Assembly (NCBI RefSeq): GCF_946479715.1
Contig: NZ_CAMLHF010000101.1
Span: 1-18,694 of the forward strand
Reading direction: 5' to 3'
Source: an uncultured Pedobacter sp.
GTDB lineage: Bacteria > Bacteroidota > Bacteroidia > Sphingobacteriales > Sphingobacteriaceae
Length of the DNA: 18,694 nt
Part shown: one piece after another, positions 7,301 to 15,779 of the stretch
Numbering within the stretch: the first letter of the stretch is position 1
Layout: the number at the start of each line of letters is the position of its first letter
Notes under the pieces: generated by a model
Database searches by the model: none
The model's input: the letters and a program-made list of their open reading frames with translations, nothing else
What the model was told of the DNA's origin: nothing
Program-made: the position numbers and the translations under genes

Positions 7301-8772
7301 TGCGCATTTGCATCCTTTTTACCAATGTAATAGGTATTGTTGGTAGCAACCATTTTCACCTCATGCTTGCGCGCCAGAGAAACAAGAGAAACATTTACAA
7401 TATTCTCATCATCCTGGTTGTGGCGCATCAGCTCGATATAAAAATCGTCGCCAAATTGTTCTTTCCACCATAGCAAAGCTTCTTCTGCCTGACGCTCTCC
7501 AATATTCAGCAATTTGCTGGAAATCTCACCGTAAAGGTTTCCGGATAGTACAATAATATCTTCCTTATACTGCTCAATAACTGCCTTATCTATCCTTGGT
7601 ACATAGTAAAAACCTTTGGTATAGGCAATGGACGACATTTTTGCCAGGTTATGATAGCCATTTTTATTCTTGGCCAGCAATACCATCTGATATCCATCAT
7701 CTTTACGTTTTTTGTCTTCGTGGTTTTCACACACAAAAAACTCACATCCTACTATTGGTTTTAAAATAACATCAGTAGGTTCCTCTCCTTTTTCAACCGC
7801 AGCAGCATTTTTAGCCTCTATAGCTTTATTATGATTCAGTACCTGAGTTACAAAATGAAAGGCCCCCATCATATTTGCATGATCGGTCATCGCAACAGCA
7901 GGCATTTTCTCGGCCGCTGCTGCCTTTATAAGCGCAGGAATATTGATGGTCGACTGTAGAACAGAAAACTGCGTATGGTTGTGTAAATGTGCAAAAGAGG
8001 CATTTTTAAGCTCTTCTTTATTACCTGCAAGTTCCTGTTTAGAAGGTCCACCGCTGGTTTTTTGCAACCTTTTTCTGATATCATCAGATGCCGACTTAAG
8101 GTTTATATGTGTTAAACCAATGCGGTTTATTACTCCCGGGTTCTTTTCTTTAAAAAGACGTAAATAGTTTTGGTCTGCCTGTAACTGATCAGGTCTGAAG
8201 GTATCAATTTTCAGAAGTTGAAAAAAGCAACGTGTAGTTGCCTCTACATCGGCAGTAGCATTGTGCGCTTCCGAAAATGGCTCACCAAAAAGGTATTCAT
8301 GAAGTTCAGTTAAATTAGGTAATTTAAACCTGCCCCCCCTACCACCTGGAAGACGCAACAGCTCGGCTGTAGTTTCTGTACAGGTATCAAGAACAGGCAT
8401 CTGTGCCATCGGACTTTCTACCCCCATCCTATGAAACTCGCAGCCCATAATATTAACATCGAAACCAATGTTCTGGCCAACAATAAATTTTGCCTTAGAA
8501 AGTGCAATGTTAAATTTCTCTAACACCTCCTGTAATTCAATCCCTTGCTCCTGAGCAAGTTCAGTCGAAATACCGTGAATACGCTCGGCATCATATGGAA
8601 TATTAAATCCGTTCGGATTTACAAGATAATCCTGGTTTTCGATAAGATTACCAAACTCATCATGTAGCTGCCATGCAATTTGAATACACCTTGGCCAATT
8701 ATCAGTATCAGTAATCGGGGCATTCCAATTGCGTGGTAAACCTGTAGTTTCGGTGTCAAAAATCAAATACAT
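4345..8772 (-). CDS. dnaE: DNA polymerase III alpha subunit with fused N-terminal DnaQ-like exonuclease
   Basis: A 1475-residue replicative polymerase, about 300 residues longer than E. coli DnaE. Residues 1-190 form a DEDDh exonuclease: FDTETTG with Asp6 and Glu8, GQNIGFDVN with Asp105, and AHNATADVEA with His170 and Asp175. A linker of about 65 residues leads to the PHP domain, which starts near 260 (HLHNHTQFS, TDH at 296-298, GCE at 342-344). The polymerase core has PDIDIDF with catalytic Asp688 and Asp690, and MDFLGLKTL with Asp855. Then come helix-hairpin-helix repeats near 1121-1140 (GIKGVG), a likely sliding-clamp motif QSSLF at 1217-1221, and an OB fold from about 1304. Several PHP metal ligands seen in proofreading PHP domains are replaced (Gln273, Gln362, Asn479, Tyr481). 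The reading frame is continuous across both parts, so the fusion is not an assembly effect visible here. Confidence 0.97.
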   Translation of the reverse strand: MYLIFDTETTGLPRNWNAPITDTDNWPRCIQIAWQLHDEFGNLIENQDYLVNPNGFNIPYDAERIHGISTELAQEQGIELQEVLEKFNIALSKAKFIVGQNIGFDVNIMGCEFHRMGVESPMAQMPVLDTCTETTAELLRLPGGRGGRFKLPNLTELHEYLFGEPFSEAHNATADVEATTRCFFQLLKIDTFRPDQLQADQNYLRLFKEKNPGVINRIGLTHINLKSASDDIRKRLQKTSGGPSKQELAGNKEELKNASFAHLHNHTQFSVLQSTINIPALIKAAAAEKMPAVAMTDHANMMGAFHFVTQVLNHNKAIEAKNAAAVEKGEEPTDVILKPIVGCEFFVCENHEDKKRKDDGYQMVLLAKNKNGYHNLAKMSSIAYTKGFYYVPRIDKAVIEQYKEDIIVLSGNLYGEISSKLLNIGERQAEEALLWWKEQFGDDFYIELMRHNQDDENIVNVSLVSLARKHEVKMVATNNTYYIGKKDANAHDILLCVKDGEKQATQIGRGRGFRYGLPNQEYYFKSSDEMKALFADLPEAILNIQSIVDKIEIYKLAREVLLPKFDIPEEFLVAEDEEDGGKRGENKFLRHLTYVGAKKRYGELTPEITERLDFELQTIEKTGYPGYFLIVQDFIAEARNLDVSVGPGRGSAAGSVVAYCLWITNIDPIKYDLLFERFLNPDRVSMPDIDIDFDDEGRGRVMDYVIKKYGSNQVAQIITYGTMAAKSSIRDTARVLDLPLFEADKIAKLIPNMKLAKIFTLDEKTLKGALRADEYEKVLELKVLSEAKNLSAETILQAQILEGSLRNTGIHACGVIITPDDITNFVPVSTAKDSDLYVTQFDNSVVESAGLLKMDFLGLKTLTLIKDTVKLVKLGHGVDLDPDNFPIDDEKTYELFQRGETIGIFQYESNGMQKYMKELKPTVFGDLIAMNALYRPGPLEYIPSFVRRKNGEEEIQYDLDACEEYLKETYGITVYQEQVMLLSQKLAGFTKGEADVLRKAMGKKQKDVLDKMKPKFVAQAAEKGHDPATLEKIWKDWEAFASYAFNKSHSTCYAWIAYQTAYLKAHYPAEYMAAVLSNNMSDIKQVAFFMEECKQMGVQVLGPDVNESDIKFSVNLQGEIRFGLSGIKGVGDKAVESIIEERNTNGMYKDVHDFAKRSNTRTVNKKAYESFVYSGAFDGFGYHRAQYFFVGLNEKMNGIEKLIKFANDFSNNESSSQSSLFGGSVADMISEPSLPVAPEWSLIDRLKFEKDAIGIFLSGHPLDNYRLELKEFCQQKVKHLSVVNKIRTGDTNEEVLAEFEGIKNRELVVGGLVVVAAQRMTKTGKPFGTMVFEDYDDSCELALFGDDFIKFKQFLTDGYFLQIRGRVGERFRKEGDWEFKITSINLLSELRDKLAKSVTIQVPLERIDDDFMTQINAILEDNKANTDQQNCQLLFEVYDREQNVNIKMPSKSVKINPSNQFLEQLQSLDVHPKLN

Positions 8773-8815
8773 ATTGTAATTAAATTACTCGTTTCGGAAT
8801 TCAAGAATGGAAGTC

Positions 8816-8823
8816 CAAAAATA
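8816..8823 (-). promoter_or_regulatory. -7 box (TATTTTTG on the minus strand) for dnaE
   Basis: The plus strand reads CAAAAATA, an exact TAnnTTTG on the minus strand. It would give a 5' leader of about 35-40 bases before the dnaE ATG. No clear -33 element is seen. Confidence 0.4.
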
Positions 8824-8866
8824 CGTATTTTTTGTCTGTGATGTAAGGTGTTTCTAAATTTTAAGA

Positions 8867-9349
8867 TCAGGCCAGTGCCGCATCGGTAAAGGGAAGAATG
8901 TGATGTTCCTGAGAGACAAGCTTTGAGGTATTATAACCACGCTGCCCACATCTGTCAATAATTTCTGAAAGTAGTTTATCAGCCATACCTGGCTTACGCG
9001 ACAAAATAGAAAGATGTCTGTGCTTAGGATGCCCAACTACCGCATACGAATAATCATCGGCCAATTCCACTATCCAATAATCACTTTTAAAAGGCCATAC
9101 ATACTGAGCCTTTAAAATGGCATTATTACTGCCTCTGGTTACAAAAAGTTTTGATCGGGTATATCTTTGTTCATCAGTTCCAACGACTTTATAGGTAGTA
9201 AAAACAGCGTAGTAACCATCGGGATGTATTACATAAGTTTCTGTTGTTTGATACCAGTCTTTATCCATAATAGTGGGTATGGAACATAGCGAATACCATT
9301 TGCCTGCATAAGACATTATATCAACTTTTTGTACTGGTATATTTTCCAT
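8867..9349 (-). CDS. Lipocalin family protein (Blc-like) without a signal peptide
   Basis: A 160-residue protein with the lipocalin signature GKWYSLCSIP at about 16-25 (Gly-x-Trp), then TETYVIHPDGYY, and the second conserved block FKSDYWIVELADDYSYAVVG (about 87-106), with LSILSRKP nearby. This matches the bacterial Blc/apolipoprotein D type, which binds fatty acids or lysophospholipids. E. coli Blc is an outer-membrane lipoprotein, but this protein begins directly at the barrel domain. An in-frame TAG lies four codons upstream of the ATG, so no longer start exists. It is therefore predicted to be cytoplasmic. The G-rich AGGGGGG five to eleven bases before the ATG is an unusually good ribosome-binding site for this window. 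The ligand is unknown. Confidence 0.9.
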   Translation of the reverse strand: MENIPVQKVDIMSYAGKWYSLCSIPTIMDKDWYQTTETYVIHPDGYYAVFTTYKVVGTDEQRYTRSKLFVTRGSNNAILKAQYVWPFKSDYWIVELADDYSYAVVGHPKHRHLSILSRKPGMADKLLSEIIDRCGQRGYNTSKLVSQEHHILPFTDAALA

Positions 9350-9377
9350 AAGCCCCCCTATTTTTTCACTCGATTAG

Positions 9378-9409
9378 CAAATGTAAATTCTTTATCATAA
9401 AACCAGCAA
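9378..9409 (-). promoter_or_regulatory. Promoter of the lipocalin gene
   Basis: The -7 box is TACATTTG on the minus strand (plus CAAATGTA, 9378-9385). A TTG-containing -33 element (9407-9409) lies 21 bases further upstream. The predicted leader is about 23 bases and contains the G-rich ribosome-binding site. Confidence 0.5.
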
Positions 9410-9433
9410 TAAAGAATAAAGTTTTAAAAACCA

Positions 9434-9464
9434 TTTTTTAAACTCATGTATTTTTCTAACTTCG
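9434..9464 (+). promoter_or_regulatory. Possible promoter of mdh
   Basis: A near-match -7 box TAACTTCG (9457-9464; one difference from TAnnTTTG) has a T-run at 9434-9439 about 18 bases upstream. The leader to the mdh ATG would be about 28 bases and contains a purine-rich GAAGGGAAGG. Confidence 0.3.
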
Positions 9465-9497
9465 AAGGGAAGGTAACATATGTAAAAAACTATATTT

Positions 9498-10436
9498 ATG
9501 AAGATAACGGTTGTAGGTGCAGGTGCCGTTGGCGCTACCTGTGCAGATAATATTGCCAGAAGAGAATTAGCTGAAGAGCTAATTTTACTGGACATTAAAG
9601 AAGGTTTTGCAGAAGGCAAGGCAATTGATATGATGCAAACGGCCGCTCTATTAGGCTTTGACACTAAAATTACCGGTGTTACCAACGATTATGCCAGCAC
9701 GGCAGGATCTGAAGTTGTGGTTATAACTTCGGGCTTACCGCGTAAACCGGGCATGACCCGCGAAGAGTTAATTGGCATTAACGCCGGCATTGTAAAGGGC
9801 GTTGCCGAAAATATCTTAAAACATTCGCCTGACACCATTATCATCGTGGTTTCGAACCCGATGGACACCATGAATTATCTGGCCTTAAAAACTTCAGGAC
9901 TACCTAAAAACCGCGTAATAGGAATGGGTGGTGCTTTAGATTCATCAAGGTTTAAATATTACTTAAGTCAGGAATTAGGCTGTTCCCCAGCTGATCTGAA
10001 TGCCATGGTTATTGGCGGTCATGGAGATACAACTATGATTCCTTTAATTAACCATGCCACCTGGAATAGCATCCCTGTTACTCAATTCTTAAGCAAAGAA
10101 CAACAAGAAAAAGTTGTTGCCAGCACCATGGTAGGCGGTGCTACTTTAACCAAACTAATTGGCACATCGGCATGGTACGCACCCGGTGCAGGTACTGCTG
10201 CAATGGTTGAAAGTATTGTACGCGACCAGAAAAAACTGATCTCATCCGGGGTGTTCCTGGAAGGAGAATATGGACAAAAAGATATTTCATTAGTGGTTCC
10301 GGTAATTCTTGGTAAAAACGGTGCCGAAAAAATACTTGACATTAAATTAAGTGATACTGAACAAGATACATTTAACAAAAGTGCTGATGCTGTCCGTAAC
10401 ATGAATGATGTACTTTATGAAATGAAACTCGTTTAA
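9498..10436 (+). CDS. mdh: Malate dehydrogenase (NAD-dependent, LDH-like type)
   Basis: A 312-residue TCA-cycle enzyme interconverting malate and oxaloacetate. The Rossmann fold starts at residue 1 with GAGAVG (7-12), and Asp32 follows the second strand, favouring NAD over NADP. Substrate-binding arginines are Arg82 and Arg88 in LPRKPGMTR and Arg151; an Arg at 82, where lactate dehydrogenases have Gln, supports malate. Asn120 sits in VSNPMD. The catalytic pair is Asp148 and His175 (GGHGDTTM). Length and motifs match the LDH-like MDH group rather than the E. coli group. It is followed after 25 bases by a small aspartic protease homologue on the same strand. Confidence 0.97.
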   Translation: MKITVVGAGAVGATCADNIARRELAEELILLDIKEGFAEGKAIDMMQTAALLGFDTKITGVTNDYASTAGSEVVVITSGLPRKPGMTREELIGINAGIVKGVAENILKHSPDTIIIVVSNPMDTMNYLALKTSGLPKNRVIGMGGALDSSRFKYYLSQELGCSPADLNAMVIGGHGDTTMIPLINHATWNSIPVTQFLSKEQQEKVVASTMVGGATLTKLIGTSAWYAPGAGTAAMVESIVRDQKKLISSGVFLEGEYGQKDISLVVPVILGKNGAEKILDIKLSDTEQDTFNKSADAVRNMNDVLYEMKLV

Positions 10437-10461
10437 AACGAGGGTATACAGATCTGCTTAA

Positions 10462-10884
10462 ATGAGACCAATCTCAATACCCTTAATATTAATAAGCTTA
10501 CAAGACGACGGTTTCCACCTACTGGTGGAAATTGTTGTTTTTGGACAAAAGTTGTTCGCCGTTGTTGACACAGGGGCATCAAGGTCGGTTTTTGACAAAA
10601 CCTTTGTTAAAGAACATCTTAAAGAGCTGGAACATAGCGAAGAAACACAGGCGACCACATTATTCTCTACCTCAAGTACGTTGCAGGCGGTAATACCAGC
10701 TATAAAAATTGGCAGCCTTGTATTAAAAGATTACGAAACTGTAGCACTGGATTTGGAAACAGTAAACCAGGCTTACGAAAATCTTGGGCACCCACCCATA
10801 ATAGGCATTATAGGTAGCGATTTACTCTTGAAATATCAGGCAGTAATCAACTATAAAAAGATGAAACTATACCTTTATAAATAA
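10462..10884 (+). CDS. Retropepsin-like (clan AA) aspartic protease homologue
   Basis: A 140-residue single-domain protein with one aspartic protease active-site motif: FAVVDTGASRSVFD, with Asp36-Thr37-Gly38-Ala39-Ser40. Near the C-terminus it has the matching hydrophobic-hydrophobic-Gly element IIGIIGSDLLLKYQAVINY (113-131). This is half of a pepsin-type fold, so like retropepsins it would need to dimerise to build an active site. There is no signal peptide or membrane segment, so it is probably cytoplasmic. It starts 25 bases after mdh, suggesting read-through or an operon. The substrate is unknown. Related chromosomal proteins are common in Bacteroidota, so viral origin need not be invoked. 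Confidence 0.82.
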   Translation: MRPISIPLILISLQDDGFHLLVEIVVFGQKLFAVVDTGASRSVFDKTFVKEHLKELEHSEETQATTLFSTSSTLQAVIPAIKIGSLVLKDYETVALDLETVNQAYENLGHPPIIGIIGSDLLLKYQAVINYKKMKLYLYK

Positions 10885-11066
10885 GTATTTTAATATTTAC
10901 TATAGGGATCAAACAAGGGTAATTCTTTATTAAGTCTTTTTACTATCCGTTTATATACCCTTATTGTTTCATATTGAAAAATAAAAGTATGTATAAGATT
11001 TCCAGCCCTAACCAAGAGGGATAAAGGAGATGACGACAGTGAGATAATTCAGGATGATGAAAATGC

Positions 11067-11106
11067 AAAAACGGGTGCATCATAAGTTTATGACACACCC
11101 GTTTTT
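11067..11106. terminator. Bidirectional terminator between the protease homologue and gyrB
   Basis: Complementary arms AAAAACGGGTG and CACCCGTTTTT enclose a second small stem (TCATAA/TTATGA). The T-run on each strand suits termination of both convergent genes. The gap 10885-11066 before it holds no gene that I can support. Confidence 0.85.
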
Positions 11107-11128
11107 AATATTATTGAAAGCTTAAAAA

Positions 11129-13232
<2,104 letters not shown>

Positions 13233-13301
13233 TTGAAATTTATCACTCAGAAATGGGCAAGAGGATAGGTTTATAACCCAGAAAAAACAAATTAAACACT
13301 A

Positions 13302-13898
13302 ATGAAAACAAAATCAACATTAGGCAGTATAGCTACTGCTGTAGCCATAGTTTCTTTAATGGCATCTTGTCAGAATAAAGAAGAGAAGGCTGGCACAGCT
13401 ACTAAATCTGAGCCAACTACTGTTTCAAATAATGAGAAAATTGTTTATGTGAACTCTGATTCATTGCTAACAAAATATCAGTATTTTAAAGACATTAAAG
13501 TAAAATTAGAAGCAAAATCTAAAACAGCGCAAGCTGATCTTGGATCTAAACAACAAGCGTTTCAACGTGAGGTTGCTGCTTACCAGCAACAGGCAAATAC
13601 ATTACCTGCTGATCAAAGAGCTAAAACTGAAGAAAGATTAGCCCGTAAACAACAGGAATTACAAGCTTATCAACAAAATGCAGGTGCTGCACTTCAAACT
13701 GAACAGGCTACTGAAAACGAAAAACTCTATGACAAAGTTGCTGATTACCTGAAAGGTTATGCAAAAAAGAAAGGTTATAAAATGGTGTTGACTTATTCTA
13801 AAGGAAACAGCGCAATTTTATTTGCTGACGAAAGTTTAGATGTAACCAGTGAAGTTATTATTGGATTAAACGATACTTACAAACCAGCAACAAAATAA
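13302..13898 (+). CDS. OmpH/Skp family periplasmic chaperone-like lipoprotein
   Basis: A 198-residue protein with a lipoprotein signal: basic start, hydrophobic stretch and lipobox LMASC with the lipidated Cys23. After a Ser/Thr-rich linker comes the OmpH domain: KIVYVNSDSLLTKYQYFKDI (45-64), a long helical coiled-coil arm rich in Gln, Lys and Glu (about 65-150), and a closing strand region KKGYKMVLTYSKGNSAILFADESLDVTSEVI. Skp homologues hold unfolded outer-membrane proteins in the periplasm. The E. coli protein is soluble, while this one should be membrane-anchored, as I recall for some Bacteroidota members. It is a single gene with its own promoter and terminator and is not beside bamA here. 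Confidence 0.9.
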   Translation: MKTKSTLGSIATAVAIVSLMASCQNKEEKAGTATKSEPTTVSNNEKIVYVNSDSLLTKYQYFKDIKVKLEAKSKTAQADLGSKQQAFQREVAAYQQQANTLPADQRAKTEERLARKQQELQAYQQNAGAALQTEQATENEKLYDKVADYLKGYAKKKGYKMVLTYSKGNSAILFADESLDVTSEVIIGLNDTYKPATK

Positions 13899-13921
13899 TG
13901 CCGGTTTATTAACATATAAGG

Positions 13922-13949
13922 TGCCCCGAATTATCGGGGCATTTTTTTT
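13922..13949 (+). terminator. Rho-independent terminator after the OmpH-like gene
   Basis: An 8-base perfect stem, TGCCCCGA (13922-13929) with TCGGGGCA (13934-13941), and loop ATTA are followed by eight T. It lies 23 bases after the stop codon. Confidence 0.93.
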
Positions 13950-13963
13950 GCACCACAATTTAT

Positions 13964-14446
13964 ATGGACAAATTAAAAGAGCACGAGAAATTCATGAGGC
14001 TGGCAATTCAGCTTTCTGAAGAAAATGTTTTAGAAAAGATGGGAGGCCCTTTTGGTGCCGTTGTAGTAAAAAACGGAAAAGTTATTGCAAAAAGCGCCAA
14101 TATGGTTACCGCAAGTAACGACCCTACCGCACATGCAGAAGTTGCTGCAATAAGGCTGGCCTGCAAAAAACTAAAAACATTTGATTTAAGCGGATGTGTG
14201 ATCTATACCAGTTGCGAGCCATGCCCTATGTGCCTGAGCGCTGTTTACTGGGCAAGGATTGACACTATCTATTACGCAAATACAAAAATAGATGCGGCAG
14301 ATATAGGCTTTAGCGACAAATTCATTTATGATGAAATTCATAAATCTATGGCCGATCGTGTCCTTCCTTTTAAACAAATGCTTAGAGATGATGCGCAAAG
14401 AGCCTTTAAGCTTTGGAGTAAAACTGCAGAGAAGACGGAATACTAG
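13964..14446 (+). CDS. guaD: Guanine deaminase-type nucleobase deaminase
   Basis: A 160-residue zinc enzyme of the cytidine/deoxycytidylate deaminase superfamily. The zinc site is His57 (THAE-type HAEV, with catalytic Glu59) plus Cys87 and Cys90 in SCEPCPMC. The overall pattern is very close to the small bacterial guanine deaminase GuaD, which converts guanine to xanthine: GGPFGAVVV, SNDPTAHAEV, YTSCEPCPMCLSAVYWAR, the DKFIYDEI segment, and a C-terminus ending in -EY. That family is domain-swapped and uses the C-terminal tail in the active site. tRNA adenosine deaminase TadA is the main alternative, but the C-terminal third and tail fit GuaD better. It begins 14 bases after the terminator of the preceding gene. 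No promoter box is obvious. Confidence 0.85.
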   Translation: MDKLKEHEKFMRLAIQLSEENVLEKMGGPFGAVVVKNGKVIAKSANMVTASNDPTAHAEVAAIRLACKKLKTFDLSGCVIYTSCEPCPMCLSAVYWARIDTIYYANTKIDAADIGFSDKFIYDEIHKSMADRVLPFKQMLRDDAQRAFKLWSKTAEKTEY

Positions 14447-14522
14447 TCTTTTCTGTAACTTGTAACTGCCTTGGCACGTCTTATATCAAACAGCGTAATG
14501 ACAATGTATAAAACCCTGCAGA

Positions 14523-15248
14523 ATGGACAATTATAAGCAAAAAGTAGAGATTGAACTGGAGTTTTGGAAAAGGAGCATTCTTAAAAAACCATCTGTTTTG
14601 AGCAAGGTTACAGATGGTATTCAAAAAAAGATAAACACCTATATTCCCGACAAGGTTCATAATGCGATTACTGCTGCTATTAAGGGAATGACAAAGGCTG
14701 TTCTTTTTGGTTCTACTTATACTACTTCTTCCATCCCTCCAATTGGAATGAGTTTGATTCACAGGGAAGCGCTAGTGCGCGAAAAAATAGACAGTTACTG
14801 TAAAACCGGAGCTGCTGAAGGTGGCATAACCGGGGCCGGAGGTTTTTTAATGAGTATGGCCGACTTTCCAATTCTTGTCGGCATAAAGATGAAAATGCTT
14901 TTTGAAATTGCTGCTTTATATGGTTTTGATGTGAAGGATTTTCGGGAACGTTTATACATTCTTTACATTTTCCAATTGGCTTTTTCAAGTAAGGAGGGTG
15001 CCGCAAAGGTATTTCTGCATATGCAGAACTGGGATCAAAAACTAATAGTGCTACCGGAAAGTTCCGACAATTTCGACTGGAAAACGTTTCAACAGGAGTA
15101 TCGAGATTATATTGATATTGCTAAGCTGGCTCAATTGCTACCTGTGGTAGGTGCCGCTGTTGGAGCAGTTGCCAATTATCAGCTGATTAAGAAATTAGGG
15201 AAAACGGCAACCCAGGCTTATCGGATGCGTTTAATAAAAAAAGAATAA
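14523..15248 (+). CDS. EcsC family protein
   Basis: A 241-residue protein of the EcsC family, named after the third gene of the B. subtilis ecs ABC-transporter operon. The family core is visible as REALVREKIDSYCKTGAAEG (86-105), followed by the Gly-rich, hydrophobic GITGAGGFLMSMADFPILVG (106-125) and MKMLFEIAALYGFD. A second Gly/Ala-rich hydrophobic patch lies near the C-terminus (LLPVVGAAVGAVANY). It could associate with the membrane, but there is no signal peptide. No ABC transporter genes (ecsA/ecsB) are adjacent, so it is an orphan copy. Biochemical function is not established for the family. Its TAA stop directly abuts the stop of the opposing hslR gene. Confidence 0.85.
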   Translation: MDNYKQKVEIELEFWKRSILKKPSVLSKVTDGIQKKINTYIPDKVHNAITAAIKGMTKAVLFGSTYTTSSIPPIGMSLIHREALVREKIDSYCKTGAAEGGITGAGGFLMSMADFPILVGIKMKMLFEIAALYGFDVKDFRERLYILYIFQLAFSSKEGAAKVFLHMQNWDQKLIVLPESSDNFDWKTFQQEYRDYIDIAKLAQLLPVVGAAVGAVANYQLIKKLGKTATQAYRMRLIKKE

Positions 15249-15650
15249 CTATTCTTCTTCTTCAAACATCCCCCCTATCAAATCGTCGGTTTCACGCCTA
15301 TCCTTTTTAGTTGGTCGGCCAGATCCTCTGTCTCTTTTTAATGCAGGGGCATGAAACATGGATTTAAATGCATGCGTTTCTTCGACCGGAGTGATGTCTT
15401 TGTATTTAGTTACCGCAATTTTAGATTCTACCCTGTTGTACAAAAGCTCCACTACTTCTATTAATTTTTTTTCTATCCCTTTTGATACCTGGTAAACATC
15501 ACCCGGTTTTACAATAGCAGAAGGCTTAAGGTTTTGGCCATTAAATTTAACGCGACCTGCTTTACAGGCCTCTGTGGCTAAACTTCTGGTTTTAAATAGT
15601 CTTATTGCCCACAGGTATTTATCAATTCGTAATTTTTCCTTTTCAGTCAT
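15249..15650 (-). CDS. hslR: S4-domain RNA-binding protein, Hsp15 type
   Basis: A 133-residue protein with an N-terminal S4 RNA-binding fold (about 7-60): LRIDKYLWAIRLFKTRSLAT followed by EACKAGRVKFNGQNLKPSAI and VKPGDVYQV. The C-terminal half is basic, ending in KRDRGSGRPTKKDRR and then an acidic tail. This is the Hsp15 (HslR) layout. In E. coli Hsp15 binds stalled 50S subunits carrying peptidyl-tRNA and helps recycle them. The length matches the family. The start at 15650 lies only seven bases from an exact -7 box, so its leader would be very short. It converges on the EcsC gene with no bases between the two stop codons. Confidence 0.9.
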   Translation of the reverse strand: MTEKEKLRIDKYLWAIRLFKTRSLATEACKAGRVKFNGQNLKPSAIVKPGDVYQVSKGIEKKLIEVVELLYNRVESKIAVTKYKDITPVEETHAFKSMFHAPALKRDRGSGRPTKKDRRETDDLIGGMFEEEE

Positions 15651-15657
15651 AAAAAAT

Positions 15658-15665
15658 CAAAAATA
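15658..15665 (-). promoter_or_regulatory. -7 box (TATTTTTG on the minus strand) for hslR
   Basis: The plus strand reads CAAAAATA, an exact TAnnTTTG on the minus strand, seven bases upstream of the hslR ATG. It implies a leaderless or nearly leaderless mRNA. No -33 element is clear. The region is very A-rich, so chance is possible. Confidence 0.3.
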
Positions 15666-15779
15666 CATAAGAACCATCAGGAATTGATAAATACGAATAA
15701 AAAAAACAATAATTATATGGCAAAAAACAATGCGCTATACATAAAATTCATTTATTTTGTCAAAAAATAAACAAACAAC

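Noticed and set aside
9395..9685. Reverse frame of 96 codons overlapping the start of mdh
   Set aside because: It is antisense to the conserved Rossmann fold of mdh and covers the mdh promoter region, with no family resemblance.
10428..10442. Seven-base inverted repeat CTCGTTT/AAACGAG across the mdh stop codon
   Set aside because: The stem is short, has a one-base centre and no T-run follows. It is unlikely to be a terminator and may be chance.
10989..11128. Very short forward frames of 5-23 codons, one after an AAAGGAG sequence, in the gap before gyrB
   Set aside because: They are too short, and the longest runs through the terminator hairpin. Neither composition nor pattern suggests a real peptide.
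14481..15006. Reverse frames of 93 and 94 codons within the EcsC gene
   Set aside because: Both are antisense to conserved EcsC segments and resemble no known protein.
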